From assembly GCA_002294185.1 (NCBI GenBank), contig DBFD01000067.1:1-35084 (forward strand): a stretch of 35,084 nt of DNA, given 5' to 3'. Positions 7,985 to 17,347 of the stretch are shown one piece after another. Both the position numbers and the translations under genes were made by a program. The DNA is from Paracoccus sp. UBA889. GTDB lineage: Bacteria > Pseudomonadota > Alphaproteobacteria > Rhodobacterales > Rhodobacteraceae. A model generated the notes under the pieces. The model did not search any database, was not told the origin of the DNA, and saw only the letters and a program-made list of their open reading frames with translations. Position 1 is the stretch's first letter, and each line of letters starts with the position of its first letter.

Positions 7985-8740
7985 ATGCTCGAAGTCACCC
8001 TGACCTTTCTCGCCGGGGTGCTGGGTGGCGTCCTGAATGCGGTTGCCGGCGGCGGCACCTTCATCACCTTTCCCGCGCTGGTCTTCACGGGCGTCCCGCC
8101 CGTCGTCGCCAATGCCACCAGCACGGTCGCGGCCCTGCCCGGCTATGTCGCGGCGACGCTGGGCTTTCGCCGCGACATCCGCGCGATCGACGGCGTGCCG
8201 CTGATCAAGCTGACCCTGTGGACGATGATCGGCGGCGGCGCCGGCAGTGTCCTGCTGCTGGTCAGTTCGAACAAGGCCTTCGCGCTGCTGGTCCCCTTCC
8301 TGCTGCTGATCGCGACCATCGTGTTCTACTGGTCCGAACCGATCCGCCGCCATGCTTCCCGCTGGCAATCGGTGGTGATGCCCTTCGGGCTGGGCACGCT
8401 TCTTCCCATGTCGATCTATGGCGGCTATTTCAACGGCGGCCTGGGGATCATCATGCTTGCGGTCTTCTCGATGTGGGGAATGCGCGATCTGCACCAGATG
8501 AACGGTCTGAAAAGCTGGCTCAGCGCGGCGCTGGCGATCATCGCCTTCGCCATCTTCGCGGTTGGTGGCAAGATCGTGTGGATTCCGGCCGCGATCATGT
8601 CGGCGGGAACCATCATCGGCGGCTATGCCGGGGCCCCGATAGCGCGGCGCATCCCGCGCGGGCCGCTGCGCGCATTGATCGCCGTGGTCGGTTTCGGGAT
8701 GACCGCGATCTTTTTCTGGCGTCTCGCAAAAGGAGCATGA
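7985..8740 (+). CDS. TauE/SafE (TSUP) family permease
   Basis: A 251-residue integral membrane protein with about eight hydrophobic segments. The N-terminal segment carries the glycine motif NAVAGGGTFITFPAL typical of the TSUP family, and a second half with a related GGYFNGGLGIIMLA segment reflects the internal duplication of this family. Members export sulfite, sulfonates or other organic anions, often as orphan genes. The substrate cannot be predicted here: neither a sulfur-oxidation gene nor a taurine gene is nearby. RidA follows after only 4 nt, so the two are likely co-transcribed. Confidence 0.88.
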   Translation: MLEVTLTFLAGVLGGVLNAVAGGGTFITFPALVFTGVPPVVANATSTVAALPGYVAATLGFRRDIRAIDGVPLIKLTLWTMIGGGAGSVLLLVSSNKAFALLVPFLLLIATIVFYWSEPIRRHASRWQSVVMPFGLGTLLPMSIYGGYFNGGLGIIMLAVFSMWGMRDLHQMNGLKSWLSAALAIIAFAIFAVGGKIVWIPAAIMSAGTIIGGYAGAPIARRIPRGPLRALIAVVGFGMTAIFFWRLAKGA

Positions 8741-8744
8741 AGAC

Positions 8745-9092
8745 ATGAGCGACATCAGGCGTATCGAAGCCGGCCAGCGGATGAGCCAGGCGGTCGTGGC
8801 GAATGGAATGGTCTGGCTGGCAGGCCAGGTGGCCCAGCCGGGCAAGCCCGCCGCCGAACAGACCCGCGCGATCCTGGCCCAGGTCGACTCGCTGCTGAAG
8901 AAGGCCGGCACGGACAAAAGCCGGATCGTCTCGGCCCAGATCTGGCTGGCCGACATGGCCGATTTCGCCGCCATGAACGAGGTCTGGGACGGCTGGGTCG
9001 CGCCTGGCCACGCCCCGGCCCGCGCGACCGGCGAATCGAAACTGGCGACACCCGATTACAAGGTCGAGATCATCGTCACCGCGGTTCTGTAA
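8745..9092 (+). CDS. RidA/YjgF/YER057c family protein
   Basis: A 115-residue RidA-superfamily protein. RidA proteins deaminate reactive enamine/imine intermediates released by pyridoxal-phosphate enzymes and act as cytoplasmic trimers. The pattern VWLAGQVA near the N terminus, AILAQVDSLLKKAGTD, and the C-terminal PARATGESKLATPDYKVEI with the arginine and glutamate of the active-site region fit the family; it resembles one of the divergent subgroups more than canonical RidA. It starts 4 nt after the permease gene. Its last 17 bp overlap the 3' end of lpxB on the other strand, with no room for a terminator between them. Confidence 0.88.
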   Translation: MSDIRRIEAGQRMSQAVVANGMVWLAGQVAQPGKPAAEQTRAILAQVDSLLKKAGTDKSRIVSAQIWLADMADFAAMNEVWDGWVAPGHAPARATGESKLATPDYKVEIIVTAVL

Positions 9093-10230
9093 CCGAACCA
9101 AGGACCGAGCGTGCCGCGCGCAGTCCCGGCGCCTCGCCGCCCTTGCCCAGCCGGTCCATGGCCAGATCCATCGCGTCCAGTTGGGCCTTGCGCGCGGTGC
9201 TGTCTTCCAGCGCATCCTGAAGCGCCTGGGCGATGGCGCCGGGTTGGCAGGCCTTGCCCAGGAATTCGGGCACGGCGCGGGTGTCGCTGACCAGATTGAC
9301 CAGCGTGACCGTATCGGTGCGCAGAAGCATCCCCACGACCAGGCGGCTCAGCGGGGCCATGTCGTAGCCGATGACCATCGGAATCCGGTTCGCCGCCAGT
9401 TCCAGGCTGACCGTCCCCGAGGCCGCCAAGGCCAGATCGGCGGCCGCGAAGGCCGCGCGCTTTTCCACGGGATCCTCCAGCACGATCGGCGCCGTGGGCC
9501 AGCGCCGTGTCATTTCATGCACCATATCCGCGACGCCCGGCACGGTCGGCAGGACGATGCGGATTTCGGGCAGCCGGTCGCGCAGGCGCAGCAGCGCCTC
9601 GTCAAAACGCCGCGCCAGCCGCGACACTTCGGATCGGCGCGACCCCGGCAGGCACAGGACAACGGGCGCCTCGGGCGCGATGGCATGGGTCTCGCGGAAC
9701 AGCGCCGCCTGGTCCGGACCCGCCACTTCGGCGGTGGCGATGGGGTGGCCGACGAAATCGCAGCGCATTCCGGCAGCCCGCATCAGCGGCGGCTCGAAGG
9801 GCAGGATCGCCAGAACATGGTCGATCACCTCGGCCATCTTCAGCGCCCGGCCTGGGCGCCAGGCCCAGACCGAGGGCGCGACATAGTGGATCGTGCGCAG
9901 ATCGGGCCGCGCGGCGCGAACCGCACGCGCGACCCGCAGACAGAAATCCGGGCTGTCGATGGTGATCAGCGCCTCGGGGGCCGCCGCGATCACGGCCTCG
10001 GCAGCCTGGGCGATGCGGCGCTTCAGATGACGAAATTTCGGCAGCACCTCCCAGATTCCCATCAATGACAGCTCGTCCATCGGAAACAGGCTGTCCATGC
10101 CTTGCGCCATCATCTGCGGCCCGCCGATGCCGGTAAAGGCCACATCGGGCCGCAACTGGCGCATCCCGGCCATCAGGGCCGCGCCCAGTTGGTCGCCCGA
10201 GGTCTCGCCCGCGATCAGGAAGAACGTCAT
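9076..10230 (-). CDS. lpxB: lipid-A-disaccharide synthase
   Basis: LpxB (glycosyltransferase family 19) joins UDP-2,3-diacylglucosamine and lipid X to form the lipid A disaccharide at the inner face of the cytoplasmic membrane. The 384-residue length and the motifs MTFFLIAGETSGDQLGA at the N terminus, GIGGPQMMAQGM, SPDFCLRVAR, YVAPSVWAWRPGR and VLCLPGSRRSEV are clear. It is the last gene of fabZ-lpxA-lpxI-lpxB. A ribosome-binding site AGGAG lies 4 nt upstream of ATG 10230. The 72-nt gap from lpxI contains a large inverted repeat that could affect its expression. Its 3' end overlaps that of ridA. Confidence 0.97.
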   Translation of the reverse strand: MTFFLIAGETSGDQLGAALMAGMRQLRPDVAFTGIGGPQMMAQGMDSLFPMDELSLMGIWEVLPKFRHLKRRIAQAAEAVIAAAPEALITIDSPDFCLRVARAVRAARPDLRTIHYVAPSVWAWRPGRALKMAEVIDHVLAILPFEPPLMRAAGMRCDFVGHPIATAEVAGPDQAALFRETHAIAPEAPVVLCLPGSRRSEVSRLARRFDEALLRLRDRLPEIRIVLPTVPGVADMVHEMTRRWPTAPIVLEDPVEKRAAFAAADLALAASGTVSLELAANRIPMVIGYDMAPLSRLVVGMLLRTDTVTLVNLVSDTRAVPEFLGKACQPGAIAQALQDALEDSTARKAQLDAMDLAMDRLGKGGEAPGLRAARSVLGSVTEPR

Positions 10231-10259
10231 GCGGCTCCTACGGTTGCTGCCTTGCCCAT

Positions 10260-10281
10260 GGGTATTGGGGCAACGAAGAAG
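10260..10281 (+). repeat. dispersed 22-bp repeat, copy A
   Basis: Form GGGTATT-GGGG-CAACGAAGAAG. It differs by one base from the copy at 33095-33116 and lies head-to-head with the inverted copy at 10291-10312. Together A and B fold, on the lpxI-lpxB transcript, into a 7-bp plus 11-bp stem with a 4x4 internal loop and a 9-nt apical loop. Confidence 0.7.
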
Positions 10282-10290
10282 AAACCAGCC

Positions 10291-10312
10291 CTTCTTCGTT
10301 GATCAAATACCC
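10291..10312 (-). repeat. dispersed 22-bp repeat, copy B (inverted)
   Basis: Read on the minus strand it is GGGTATT-TGAT-CAACGAAGAAG, 19 of 22 identical to copy A. It supplies the last codons and stop of lpxI: GGT ATT TGA encode Gly-Ile-stop (10303-10311), so the element overlaps the coding end. Confidence 0.7.
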
Positions 10313-11112
10313 TCTTGCGGCCGTGCCCACAGAAACAGCCCCGCAGCCCTGGCGCGCTGCACCGTCTGCTGGCGATCCAGCAGGATGACGCCGCCCGCCT
10401 GCCACGCGATGCCGGCAAGATCCGCTGCCGCAGCCTGATCGACGCTGTCGGGGCCGATCGTCGGCAGATCGACGCGCCGATCCTGCCCGGGTTTCGGAGC
10501 CTTGTAGAAGACGCCTTTGGCGCCGGTCGGGTCGGGGCGCAGTCCGGTGTGGCAGGCGGCGAAGTCAAGCATGGCTGCCGTGCCCGGCTGGGTTTCCAGC
10601 GCCATGCACAATCCTTGCGCCACCACCGCGCCCTGCCCCAGATCCAGGTCGCCCATATGCGACAGGATCCGGGCCGCGCGGGCGGCGTCGCGGCGGTCGG
10701 AATCGGTCGGGGCGCCGGTCAGGATCCCCGCCTCCGGCACCAGATCCGGGGCGATCTGGTCGACGCCGCAGATGGTCAGGCCGTGTTCCTCGAAGATATC
10801 CAGCACCATGCGCAGGGCCGCGTCGTCGCCCGATTGCAGCGCGGTCAGGATGCGCGGGACCAATTGCGCCGTGCGCGGATCGAAAGCCTCGGGATCCAGC
10901 CGGGGGCGGCGGACGGCACCCGCGAAGATCACCCGGTCCACACCGTGTTCAATCAGGCGGTCGAGAAAGGGAACCAGCCGTTCCAGCCGAAACGGGGTCG
11001 CGGGCACGGGCGGCGCGAAACCGTCCAGCGCATAGACCAGCGGATCGTCCAGCGCGGCGATGACGGCCGGGGCAAGCCCACCCTGACCGGCGATGACGGC
11101 GGTGCGGCTCAT
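10303..11112 (-). CDS. lpxI: UDP-2,3-diacylglucosamine pyrophosphatase LpxI (DUF1009)
   Basis: LpxI cleaves UDP-2,3-diacylglucosamine to lipid X and UMP. It replaces the unrelated LpxH in many alphaproteobacteria. The 269-residue protein opens with [20 protein letters not shown] and has the DUF1009 C-terminal signature LPTIGPDSVDQAAAADLAGIAW followed by GGVILLDR. It sits between lpxA and lpxB, exactly where the third step is expected. Its ATG overlaps the lpxA stop by 4 nt (11109-11112), implying translational coupling. The last two residues and stop codon lie inside the repeat element copy B. Confidence 0.95.
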   Translation of the reverse strand: MSRTAVIAGQGGLAPAVIAALDDPLVYALDGFAPPVPATPFRLERLVPFLDRLIEHGVDRVIFAGAVRRPRLDPEAFDPRTAQLVPRILTALQSGDDAALRMVLDIFEEHGLTICGVDQIAPDLVPEAGILTGAPTDSDRRDAARAARILSHMGDLDLGQGAVVAQGLCMALETQPGTAAMLDFAACHTGLRPDPTGAKGVFYKAPKPGQDRRVDLPTIGPDSVDQAAAADLAGIAWQAGGVILLDRQQTVQRARAAGLFLWARPQEGI

Positions 11113-11897
11113 GCCGGGCGCGGCGCCAGAAACGAACGGTCCGAGGGTCCGAGGATGAAATCCAGCACCTCGCGCTCCATCGCCGAAACCGTGCCTTCCG
11201 CGCGCGTCCGCGCACTGTCGCGAAAAGCACCGCGTCCCAGATCGGCCAGCAGGCTGCGCAGCGCGGCGATCTCGGCGCGGCTGACGCCGCGGCGTTTCAG
11301 CCCGATGAGGTTCAGCCCGTCCAGATGGCCGCGCGGTCCCTGGACCAGACCGAAGGGAATCACGTCCGCCGTGACCATCGTGACCGCCCCGATCATCGCG
11401 CCGCGGCCAATGCGGACGAATTGATGCACGCCCGACAGGCCGCCGACGATCACGTCATCCTCCAGCACGCAATGGCCCGCGACCGAGGCGTTGTTCACCA
11501 GGATCACCCGGTCTCCGATCCGGCAATCATGGGCGACATGCGCGCCGGCCATGAACAGCCCGTCATCGCCGATGCGGGTGACGCCGCCGCCGCCCTCGGT
11601 GCCGGGATTCATAGTAACATATTCGCGGATGCGATTGCGGGCGCCGATCTTCAGGCGCACCTTCTCGCCGCGGTATTTCAGATCCTGCGGCACCTCGCCG
11701 ATCGAGGCGAAGGGAAAGATCACCGTTTCGTCGCCGATCGCGGTGTCACCGGTCACGACGACATGGGACCGCAGTTCCACCCGGTCGGCCAGCCGCACCT
11801 GGGAGCCCACGACGCAGAAGGGGCCGATCCTGACCCCGGTGCCGATCTCTGCCCCGGGCTCGATCACGGCCGTGGGGTGGATCGCTGTCTCAGCCAT
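11109..11897 (-). CDS. lpxA: UDP-N-acetylglucosamine acyltransferase
   Basis: LpxA transfers a 3-hydroxyacyl chain from ACP to UDP-GlcNAc, the first step of lipid A synthesis. The 262-residue protein begins [18 protein letters not shown] and shows the hexapeptide repeats of a left-handed beta helix, with the typical segments [33 protein letters not shown] and the catalytic-histidine region [13 protein letters not shown] helical C-terminal part follows. Its start overlaps the fabZ stop by 8 nt and its stop overlaps the lpxI start by 4 nt, so the genes are translated as a coupled unit. Confidence 0.97.
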   Translation of the reverse strand: MAETAIHPTAVIEPGAEIGTGVRIGPFCVVGSQVRLADRVELRSHVVVTGDTAIGDETVIFPFASIGEVPQDLKYRGEKVRLKIGARNRIREYVTMNPGTEGGGGVTRIGDDGLFMAGAHVAHDCRIGDRVILVNNASVAGHCVLEDDVIVGGLSGVHQFVRIGRGAMIGAVTMVTADVIPFGLVQGPRGHLDGLNLIGLKRRGVSRAEIAALRSLLADLGRGAFRDSARTRAEGTVSAMEREVLDFILGPSDRSFLAPRPA

Positions 11898-12369
11898 CGG
11901 CCTTCAGGTCCATCATGGCGGTGAAATCGGCCTCGGCCGCCAGCTGGCCATCGACCCTGGCCTCGCCGTGGAATTTCCAGATCCGGCCGCCGGCGCGGGT
12001 GACGGTGCAATGCAGTTCCAGCACGTCGCCCGGCACCACCATGCGGCGGAACTTGCAATTGTCGATCCCCATGAAATAGGTCAGCAGCGGCTTGTCGATG
12101 ACGTCGAGGCTGATGCCAACCACCACGGCCGAGGTCTGCGCCATCGCCTCGACGATGGTGACGCCGGGCATGATCGGCTGGCTGGGAAAATGGCCCTGGA
12201 AATGCGGCTCGTTGCAGGTCACGTTCTTGACGCCGATTGCGCTTTCGAAGGCCACGATGTCGCGCACCTTGTCGATGAACAGGAACGGATAGCGGTGCGG
12301 GATGATCCGCTTGATCAGCGAAAGATCGGCCTCGGTATGGGGGGCTGGGTTGCGCGGGGCGGCGGCCAT
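11890..12369 (-). CDS. fabZ: 3-hydroxyacyl-ACP dehydratase FabZ
   Basis: FabZ dehydrates 3-hydroxyacyl-ACP in fatty-acid elongation and competes with LpxA for the same hydroxyacyl-ACP pool. The 159-residue protein has the hot-dog fold motifs [17 protein letters not shown] and the catalytic histidine stretch [17 protein letters not shown], followed by EAMAQ. I chose ATG 12369 over longer frames because GGAGGAAG lies just upstream and the length is that of the family. That site is part of a 12-bp perfect palindrome TCCTCCGGAGGA (12378-12389). First gene of fabZ-lpxA-lpxI-lpxB; lpxD is not next to it. Confidence 0.96.
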   Translation of the reverse strand: MAAAPRNPAPHTEADLSLIKRIIPHRYPFLFIDKVRDIVAFESAIGVKNVTCNEPHFQGHFPSQPIMPGVTIVEAMAQTSAVVVGISLDVIDKPLLTYFMGIDNCKFRRMVVPGDVLELHCTVTRAGGRIWKFHGEARVDGQLAAEADFTAMMDLKADG

Positions 12370-12397
12370 GCTGGTCTTCCTCCGGAGGATTTGTGAC

Positions 12398-12426
12398 CGG
12401 TTAGCAACGCCGCCCGGCCTTGGCAA
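12398..12426 (-). promoter_or_regulatory. candidate fabZ-lpx promoter
   Basis: On the minus strand TTGCCA (12421-12426), 17-nt spacer, TAACCG (12398-12403), within the 62-nt gap between the upstream membrane-protein gene and fabZ. The -35 is good and the -10 poor. If real, the lpx genes can be expressed independently of the upstream operon. Confidence 0.3.
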
Positions 12427-12431
12427 GCGCG

Positions 12432-14573
12432 TCAGCCCTGGCCGGCGGCCGGATTGCCCGTTACAGGCGCCGCCTTGCCGGTCCTGCGGCCCTCGGCCAG
12501 CCAGCCCGGCAAGATGAGCCCCGCGATCAGCGCCAGCCACGCCCAGCCGGGCAGCAAGGGCCGCCGTTCGAGGCCGGTGACCGTCGCCGCATCGCGCGGG
12601 GTGATGGCAATCCAGTCACGGGCCACGCCCCGGCCATGGGCCGTCCGGCCCGGCGCGACCGTTCTGAGATCGGGCACGCCGTCGGACAGCGCGACGACGC
12701 CGCCGCCCGAGGCCTCGACCAGCGGCGCCAGCTGGTCGGTGCTGGCAACGGTCTGTTCGAATTCGCGCGGCGCGGCGGGGCCAAGTGCCAGCACCCGGCG
12801 CAGATCACCGTCCTGCAGACGGTAGAGCCCCGGCTCGGGCGCGGTCCAGTCGGCGCTGAAGCGGCCCGGCCCGGCCTGGGTCAACGGAACCTCTTCGGTC
12901 TGGCCATCCGGCCGGGTCACGATCAGCGGGCCGGCCTTGTCCTGCATCGTGCGGCGGGTGAAGCGCACGTCCAGACCGCCCGAAACTTCGGCCAGCAGCG
13001 CCTCTTCCTCCAGCTCCGGTTCCTTCATCGACCAATGCGCGATGCGGCGCAGCAATTCCAGCTGCGGCCCGCCGCCCTCGAAACCGCGGCTCCAGAGCCA
13101 GACCTGATCCGAACTCAGCAGCGCCACCCGCCCCTTGCCGACCCGGTTCAGGATCAGAAGCGGTGCGCCATCCGGACCGGTCATCGCGACCTGAGCGTCG
13201 GGGTCGGGCGTCACCTCGGCCATGCGCAGCCAGCGGCCCCAGCCGCCCGCGCCGTTCTCGTCGGGCGCATCGGGCAGACCCGATGTGACCGGGTGGCGGC
13301 GCCCGGCCTCGGTCAGTTGCGGGCGGAACGCCTGATTGATGATCCGGCCGGTGGGGCGGGCGGGCAGGATCCGGCCCATCGGCGACAGGTTCAGGCTTTC
13401 GACGCTGGCCATTTCCGGCCCCGCCGCAACCAGCACCGCGCCGCCATTTTCGACATAGCGGGCGATATTGTCGAAATAGGAGGGCGGCAGGATGCCCCGC
13501 ACCCGGTAGCGGTCGAAGATGATCAGGTCGAAATCGTCGATCCGCTGCAGGAACAATTCGCGCGTCGGAAAGGCGATCAGGGACAGTTCGTCGACCGGCA
13601 CGCCGTCCGACTTGTCGGGAGGGCGCAGGATGGTGAAATGGATCAGATCGACCGCCGCGTCCGATTTCAGCAGATTGCGCCAGGTCCGTTCCCCGGCATG
13701 GGGCTCGCCCGAGACCAGCAACACCCGCAGCCGGTCGCGCACGCCGTTGATGCTGATCGCGGCGCTGTTGTTGCGGTCGGTCAGTTCCGGCCCCGCGCCG
13801 CCGGGGTCGGGCGCGTCAAAGCCGATCTGGACCACGTTCTGGCCGGCATGGGTCAGGGTCAGCGGCAGTTCCAGCGATTGTCCCACGGGCACGGCGAAGG
13901 TCTGTTCATCCTCGCCATCGACGCTGATGCGCAGATTGGCAGAACCTCCGGCGACGCTATCGGGGACCGCGCCCTGATCCTCGATCCTCAGGCGGATCGT
14001 GACCTGCTGGTCGATGAGACCGAAGGCCGGCGCCTCTTCGATCACCAGCCTGCGATCCCAGTCCTGCGGCCGCCCGGTCCGCAGGACATGGACCGGGGCG
14101 GGCACGGATTGCGGCAGCATCGGCGCATCGTGGATCCGGCCGTCGGTCACGGCGATGACACCGGCCAGGCGGCTTGCCGGCTCGGCCGCGACGGCGCGGG
14201 CCATCTCGGTCGCAAGCAGGGTGCCGTCCTCGCTGTCGCCGACGGTGACGCGGCGCAACTCGGTATTGGGCAGCGCCTCGATCCGGCGCGTCAGCTCGGT
14301 TACCGCGGCATCGGTCTGATCGCCGCGTTCCGGCAGGCTCTGGCTGGCCGAACGGTCGTCCAGCAGCACCACGATATCCGACAGGCCCGCACGGCTGCCG
14401 ATCTCCAGCGCCGGCCCCGCCAGCGCCAGCGCGGCGGCCAGACCGGCCAATCCGCGCCAGGCCCAGCCGCGCAGGCCGCGCCACAGCGCGAAGCCCGCGA
14501 TCAGCAGCGCCAGCCCCGCCAGCGCGCCGATCACCCACCAGGGCATCAGCGGATCGAAGCGCAATTCGGTCAT
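12432..14573 (-). CDS. membrane protein with VWA-like and glutamine-amidotransferase-like regions
   Basis: A 713-residue protein, last of the MoxR operon. Two hydrophobic segments near the N terminus (about 12-30 and 38-56) are followed by a VWA-like region with an intact MIDAS-type DxSxS (DRSAS in [13 protein letters not shown]). The middle (about 285-430) resembles class I glutamine amidotransferase folds ([22 protein letters not shown] ... [37 protein letters not shown]) but without an obvious catalytic Cys triad. A further hydrophobic segment lies near the C terminus ([21 protein letters not shown]). The large middle part would be periplasmic. Its ATG overlaps the upstream gene by 4 nt. 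No function is established; a client-handling or envelope-assembly role with MoxR is inference. Confidence 0.75.
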   Translation of the reverse strand: MTELRFDPLMPWWVIGALAGLALLIAGFALWRGLRGWAWRGLAGLAAALALAGPALEIGSRAGLSDIVVLLDDRSASQSLPERGDQTDAAVTELTRRIEALPNTELRRVTVGDSEDGTLLATEMARAVAAEPASRLAGVIAVTDGRIHDAPMLPQSVPAPVHVLRTGRPQDWDRRLVIEEAPAFGLIDQQVTIRLRIEDQGAVPDSVAGGSANLRISVDGEDEQTFAVPVGQSLELPLTLTHAGQNVVQIGFDAPDPGGAGPELTDRNNSAAISINGVRDRLRVLLVSGEPHAGERTWRNLLKSDAAVDLIHFTILRPPDKSDGVPVDELSLIAFPTRELFLQRIDDFDLIIFDRYRVRGILPPSYFDNIARYVENGGAVLVAAGPEMASVESLNLSPMGRILPARPTGRIINQAFRPQLTEAGRRHPVTSGLPDAPDENGAGGWGRWLRMAEVTPDPDAQVAMTGPDGAPLLILNRVGKGRVALLSSDQVWLWSRGFEGGGPQLELLRRIAHWSMKEPELEEEALLAEVSGGLDVRFTRRTMQDKAGPLIVTRPDGQTEEVPLTQAGPGRFSADWTAPEPGLYRLQDGDLRRVLALGPAAPREFEQTVASTDQLAPLVEASGGGVVALSDGVPDLRTVAPGRTAHGRGVARDWIAITPRDAATVTGLERRPLLPGWAWLALIAGLILPGWLAEGRRTGKAAPVTGNPAAGQG

Positions 14574-17347
14574 GGCAGCAGCCTTCCGGGATCAACCCCG
14601 CGCAGCCGGTCCAGAAGCGCGGGAACATGGACCTGATCGGATTTGTAGTTCCCGGTCAGCACATACATGATCAGGTTGATGCCGAAACGATAGGCCATCT
14701 CGCGCCGGCGTTCCCCCTCCCAGCCGCGCCCGACGGGAAAGACCGGATAGCCGTTCCCGTCGACCGCCCAGGCCTCGGCCCAGGAATTGCCGCCGATGAC
14801 CACCGGGCTGACGCCATCGTTCAGTTGCCGGAACGGCACGCCCTCGGCGGCCTCGGCCCCGGCGGGCGGCGCTTCGACCCAGACCGGGTTGCCCTGCCAG
14901 CGGCCGGGAAAATCCTCGAGGATATAGAAACTGCGGGTCAGGACGTGATCTTCGGGGATCGGCGCCAGGGGCGGGATCTCCAGCGGCGCGGCCAGATTGC
15001 GCAGGGTCTGGCCCAGATCGGGCCCGCCGAGGCCCGCCACGTCGCCGTCGCGGGTATCGAACAGGATCATCCCGCCCGAGCGCAGGTAATGGTTCAGTCG
15101 CAGATAGGCCTGCGGCGAGGGCGGGGTCTGCCCCGCGCTGATCGGCCAGTAGAGGAAGGTCAGCACCGACAGGTCGTCCGTGTCGAGGTCGATCGCCACG
15201 GGCTCGCCCGGCTCGACCGAGGTGCGCTGACGCAGGGCCAGCGACAGACCGGTCAGCCCCTCGTAAGAGGTCTGGTCCAGTTCCTGATCGCCGGTCACGA
15301 CATAGGCCAGCGCCACCTCGTTGGCGGCGCGAACCAGATCGGGGTCAGGCTGGTCCTGTTGTGCCCGCGCCTGCCCGCCGGGCAGCGCCAGAAGCACTGC
15401 CAGAAGGATCGCCGCCGCCGGCATGGCGCGCGCGCGCGTGCCGCGCGCAACGAAGGCCGAACCGATCGCGTCCAGAGCCAGCAGCAGCGCGGCGGCCGCC
15501 AGCAGCCAGCCCTTCAGATCCCGTCCCGGCAGTTCGGCCGCGGCCTCGACCGTGGCACCGGGCCATGTGGCAAGGGTGAAGTCGCCACCCGCGTTCAGCG
15601 CCCTGCTGCGATCGCCGGCCGCGTAGATGCCGGCCGGGCGGCCGGGCGCCGGTCCCCCGGCCATGTCGCCGGCGGCGATGGGCGACAGATCCTCGGCGGG
15701 CGCGGCGCGGCCGAAGCCGTCAAGCACGATCTGCGGCGTCCAGAAGGCTTGTTCGCGATCCTCGGCCTGTTCCTCGGCCGGGCTGACGCGGGCAGTGGCG
15801 ACCAGCCGGTTCAGCATCTCGACGAACAGCCCCGACAGCGGCAGGCTGGACCATTCGGCGTTTGCGGTGACATGGAACAGGACGATCTGGCCCTGCCCGA
15901 CACGCGCGCGCGTGACCAGCGGCGTCTCGTCCGACAGGGCGGCGATGGTGCGGTCGGACAGGTCCGGCGCGGGCTGCGCCATCAACTGCGCCCGCACCGT
16001 CACGTCACCGGGCGCGGTCAGGCCGGCGAAGATGCCATCGGTGGCGAAGGGGGCCAACCCGCGCGGGTCGCCCCAACTCAGCGCGCCGCCGATATCGCGG
16101 CCGCCCTGCCGCAGGGTGACCGGCAGCAGCGGTTCGTCCACCAGACCATCATAGGCGGCCATGCGCGGCCCGGCAAAGCGGATCAGCAAGCCGCCCGCAT
16201 CGACCCATTGCGCCAGTTCTCCGGATTCGGCCATCTCGACCTGATCGGCGACGATGATCACATCGGGGGCGGCGTCCAGCACATCGCCCAGCCCCCCCTC
16301 GACCAGATCGGTCGTCGGCGCCAGCGCCCGGCGCAGGTAATACAGCGGCGACAGAAGCCGCTGCCCCTCGGCCTGATCGGCGGCGTCGCCCACCAGCCCG
16401 ACCTTGCGGCGCCGAACCCGGTCATCGGCCAGGACGACCGCGCCGGCATGGCTTTCGCCTTCGATCTGGAACCGGGTCACGCGGTTGCGCAATTCCGGCG
16501 GCAGATCGATGGCGACGGGGCGGGTCAGAACGCCCTCGGAGCGCGTGACATCGCCGGGGGTCAGTCGGGCCAGCTCGCGCTCGATCCCCTGCGGATCGGG
16601 CCCGATGGCCAGGATCTGGGGCGCGGCATCGCCCGTGGCGTAAAGCGTCAGGGCGGGCCGATCGCCGCCGCCAAGGCCAAGCGCGGTCAGCGCGCGCGTC
16701 GGCGGCACCACCGTCACCGGCCCGCGATCGGCCAGGGCGGCCAGCCAGGCGGCGCGGTTCGGATGGTCCAGCCCGTCGCTGATCCACAGCGTCGAAAGCA
16801 GCCCGTCCGGCACATCCGCCAGCGCCACGTCAGGATCGTCGGGCAGCGCCGTGTCCCAGGAAACAGGCCCCGACGCGCGCAGACCGGCCAGGAGCCGGTC
16901 GGCGGGGGCGAAGACCAGGGCACCGGAACCGGTCCGGCCATCCGCCAGCAGCAGCGCGGCGGGGCGGCCCTGGCCGGCGGCTTCGGTCAGGGCCCGTTCG
17001 GCGCGGGCCTGCCGGCCGGCCCAGCCCGGCGCGGCGGCCCAGCCTGCATCCATCACCACCAGCAGCGGGCCATCCGCATCGCTGCGCAGCACCGGCTTCC
17101 AGACCGGCCCGGCGAAGGCCAGGATCAGCGCCGCGACCGCCGCAAGCCGGATCAGCAGCAGCCACCACGGCGTCCGCTGCGCCACGGGCGAGCGGTCGAT
17201 CAGCCCGCGCAGCAGCGCCACGCCGGGAAAGGCCACCAGACGCGGCGCCGGTGGCATCGCGCGCAGGATCAGCCACAGGACCGGCAGCGCGACCAGCGCG
17301 CCCAGCACCCATGGCGCCGCGAATCCCAAGGGCCCGAGGATCAGCAT
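14570..17347 (-). CDS. BatA-like N terminus fused to DUF4159, membrane protein
   Basis: A 925-residue protein. The N terminus (LGFAAPWVLGALVALPVLWLILR and, after a loop with PPAPRLVAFPGVALLRGL, RLAAVAALILAFAGPVWKP) is the double-transmembrane module shared with Bat-type proteins. A VWA-like region follows (about 93-190) with a degraded MIDAS (VMDAGWAAAPGW). Two more hydrophobic segments lie around 605-660, and the C-terminal part (about 675-895) is a DUF4159 domain, including TDDLSVLTFLYWPIS, GGMILFDTRDGD and LTRSFYILEDFPGRW. The start codon shares one base with the DUF58 stop and the stop overlaps the next start by 4 nt. Probably inner-membrane with large periplasmic parts. Function unknown. 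Confidence 0.85.
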   Translation of the reverse strand: MLILGPLGFAAPWVLGALVALPVLWLILRAMPPAPRLVAFPGVALLRGLIDRSPVAQRTPWWLLLIRLAAVAALILAFAGPVWKPVLRSDADGPLLVVMDAGWAAAPGWAGRQARAERALTEAAGQGRPAALLLADGRTGSGALVFAPADRLLAGLRASGPVSWDTALPDDPDVALADVPDGLLSTLWISDGLDHPNRAAWLAALADRGPVTVVPPTRALTALGLGGGDRPALTLYATGDAAPQILAIGPDPQGIERELARLTPGDVTRSEGVLTRPVAIDLPPELRNRVTRFQIEGESHAGAVVLADDRVRRRKVGLVGDAADQAEGQRLLSPLYYLRRALAPTTDLVEGGLGDVLDAAPDVIIVADQVEMAESGELAQWVDAGGLLIRFAGPRMAAYDGLVDEPLLPVTLRQGGRDIGGALSWGDPRGLAPFATDGIFAGLTAPGDVTVRAQLMAQPAPDLSDRTIAALSDETPLVTRARVGQGQIVLFHVTANAEWSSLPLSGLFVEMLNRLVATARVSPAEEQAEDREQAFWTPQIVLDGFGRAAPAEDLSPIAAGDMAGGPAPGRPAGIYAAGDRSRALNAGGDFTLATWPGATVEAAAELPGRDLKGWLLAAAALLLALDAIGSAFVARGTRARAMPAAAILLAVLLALPGGQARAQQDQPDPDLVRAANEVALAYVVTGDQELDQTSYEGLTGLSLALRQRTSVEPGEPVAIDLDTDDLSVLTFLYWPISAGQTPPSPQAYLRLNHYLRSGGMILFDTRDGDVAGLGGPDLGQTLRNLAAPLEIPPLAPIPEDHVLTRSFYILEDFPGRWQGNPVWVEAPPAGAEAAEGVPFRQLNDGVSPVVIGGNSWAEAWAVDGNGYPVFPVGRGWEGERRREMAYRFGINLIMYVLTGNYKSDQVHVPALLDRLRGVDPGRLLP

